DNA from: a bacterium
Lineage (GTDB): Bacteria; Bacillota_I; Bacilli_A; RF39; UBA660
Length of the DNA: 5,894 nucleotides
Assembly: GCA_004560915.1 (NCBI GenBank)
Contig: SFTR01000129.1
Span: 1-5,894, forward strand
Reading direction: 5' to 3'
Numbering within the stretch: the first letter of the stretch is position 1; every line of letters begins with the position of its first letter. The position numbers and the translations under genes are program-made. Below the pieces are notes generated by a model. The model worked only from the letters and a program-made list of their open reading frames with translations. It was not told where the DNA came from and ran no database searches. Below are positions 5,487 to 5,894 of this stretch, in pieces.

Positions 5487-5840
5487 ATGTCATTAAAGAT
5501 TTACAATACTTTAAGTCATAGTGAAGAGGAATTTATTCCTTGGAATAATGATGTTGTTAATATGTATACTTGTGGACCAACTGTCTATCACTATGCACAT
5601 ATTGGCAACTTAAGAACTTATATAATGGAAGATATCTTAGAACGTACATTAAGATATTTAGGGTATAATGTTAAACGATGTATGAATATTACAGATGTAG
5701 GACATTTATCAAGTGATTCAGATACTGGTAATGATAAAATGGTTACTGCTGCTCAAAAGGAACATAAAACGGTACTTGAAATAGCTAAATATTATACTGA
5801 TGTATTTTTTGAAGATTTCAAGAAACTTAATATAATTTAA
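5487..5840 (+). CDS. cysS: Cysteinyl-tRNA synthetase, N-terminal part ending at a premature stop
   Basis: CysS is the class I aminoacyl-tRNA synthetase that charges tRNA-Cys. The 117 residues start with the family's [15 protein letters not shown] and contain [20 protein letters not shown] (27-46), with the zinc-ligand cysteine C29 and the HIGN form of the HIGH signature (38-41). NITDVGHL (68-75) and KMVTAAQKE (84-92) follow. Full CysS is about 450-470 residues; the KMSKS motif, remaining zinc ligands and anticodon-binding domain are absent. The frame stops at TAA (5838-5840) after FKKLNII, where a lysine or similar residue is expected, and CysS-like sequence continues beyond. Either a nonsense change or a sequence error explains this. 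The ATG has AGAGGTG at 5471-5477 as ribosome site. A terminator upstream separates it from recA. Confidence 0.9.
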   Translation: MSLKIYNTLSHSEEEFIPWNNDVVNMYTCGPTVYHYAHIGNLRTYIMEDILERTLRYLGYNVKRCMNITDVGHLSSDSDTGNDKMVTAAQKEHKTVLEIAKYYTDVFFEDFKKLNII

Positions 5841-5864
5841 CCTGAAATAGTTAGTCCAGCAACA
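5841..5864 (+). pseudogene. cysS: In-frame continuation of cysS after the TAA
   Basis: Eight codons after the stop read PEIVSPAT in the same frame. This fits the CysS segment that normally follows KLNI-K (pattern P-x-V-x-P/R-AT). It shows that the TAA at 5838-5840 interrupts cysS rather than ending a naturally short gene. Homology is lost after the ACA at 5862-5864. Confidence 0.65.
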
Positions 5865-5894
5865 ACTCCGTCGCCGATGTGTGGAACACCATCG
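5865..5894. other. High-GC tail unlike the rest of the window
   Basis: The last 30 bases contain 18 G or C (60%), with CCGTCGCCG and repeated CG dinucleotides, whereas the rest of the window is very AT-rich. The cysS frame reads TPSPMCGTPS, which does not fit the expected sequence (usually E-H/Y-I after PAT). The tail looks like a chimeric join or low-quality contig end. I did not recognise a standard sequencing adapter. Confidence 0.6.

Noticed and set aside
5838..5840. TAA read as an amino acid (recoding) in cysS
   Set aside because: Other intact genes here (fmt, gpsB, pgsA) end at TAA at the expected family length, so TAA is a normal stop in this genome.
1..5894. Mycoplasma-type code with TGA as tryptophan, suggested by absence of TGA stops and scarcity of Trp
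   Set aside because: No in-frame TGA occurs inside any supported gene, and the one clear Trp (cysS residue 19) is TGG. The stop choice is explained by AT bias and small sample size.

Overview
The window is a stretch of housekeeping chromosome from a very AT-rich, low-GC Gram-positive bacterium. It is probably an uncultured member of the Bacilli or a Mollicutes relative (RF39- or Erysipelotrichales-like), though no 16S or other decisive marker is present. Three things point that way: a type B RNase P RNA, the gene pairs gpsB-rnpB and rodZ/ymfM-pgsA, and a Firmicutes-type LexA box in front of recA. All supported genes lie on the + strand and are tightly packed. Every stop codon seen is TAA or TAG.

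Layout. Positions 2-529 hold the 3' end of priA (replication restart helicase). It is followed by fmt (Met-tRNA formyltransferase, 554-1483) and an overlapping gene for an unrecognised single-pass membrane protein (1477-2232). A small intergenic stretch carries a doubtful 26-codon ORF and a terminator-like hairpin. Next come gpsB (cell-division/PBP1 adaptor, 2433-2750) and, 11 bases after its stop, rnpB (about 2762-3124). The all-A/T P1 helix of rnpB runs straight into a T-rich tract. Then come a short RodZ/YmfM-like HTH membrane protein (3147-3638) and pgsA (3641-4237), closed by a clear terminator. A 200-base AT-rich regulatory region holds repeated AT motifs, a LexA box and a strong sigma-A-type promoter for recA (4464-). 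After a second clear terminator, cysS starts at 5487.

The genes serve replication/repair (priA, recA), translation (fmt, rnpB, cysS), and envelope growth and phospholipid synthesis (gpsB, rodZ-like, pgsA). From remembered Bacillus subtilis gene orders, three separate neighbourhoods (priA-def-fmt; gpsB-rnpB; ymfM-pgsA-cinA-recA) are joined here, with def and cinA absent. This would fit a compacted genome.

The notable part is the right end. recA reads normally to about residue 276, then lacks roughly 26 conserved codons and changes frame. Its real C-terminus continues in another frame to 5404. cysS meets an in-frame TAA at codon 118, yet cysS-like sequence continues for 8 codons. The last 30 bases are about 60% GC and fit neither cysS nor the rest of the window. 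Two broken core genes plus a foreign-looking tail within 600 bases suggest an assembly or contig-end problem, though real gene decay cannot be excluded. I saw no CRISPR array, mobile element, tRNA or convincing new system.
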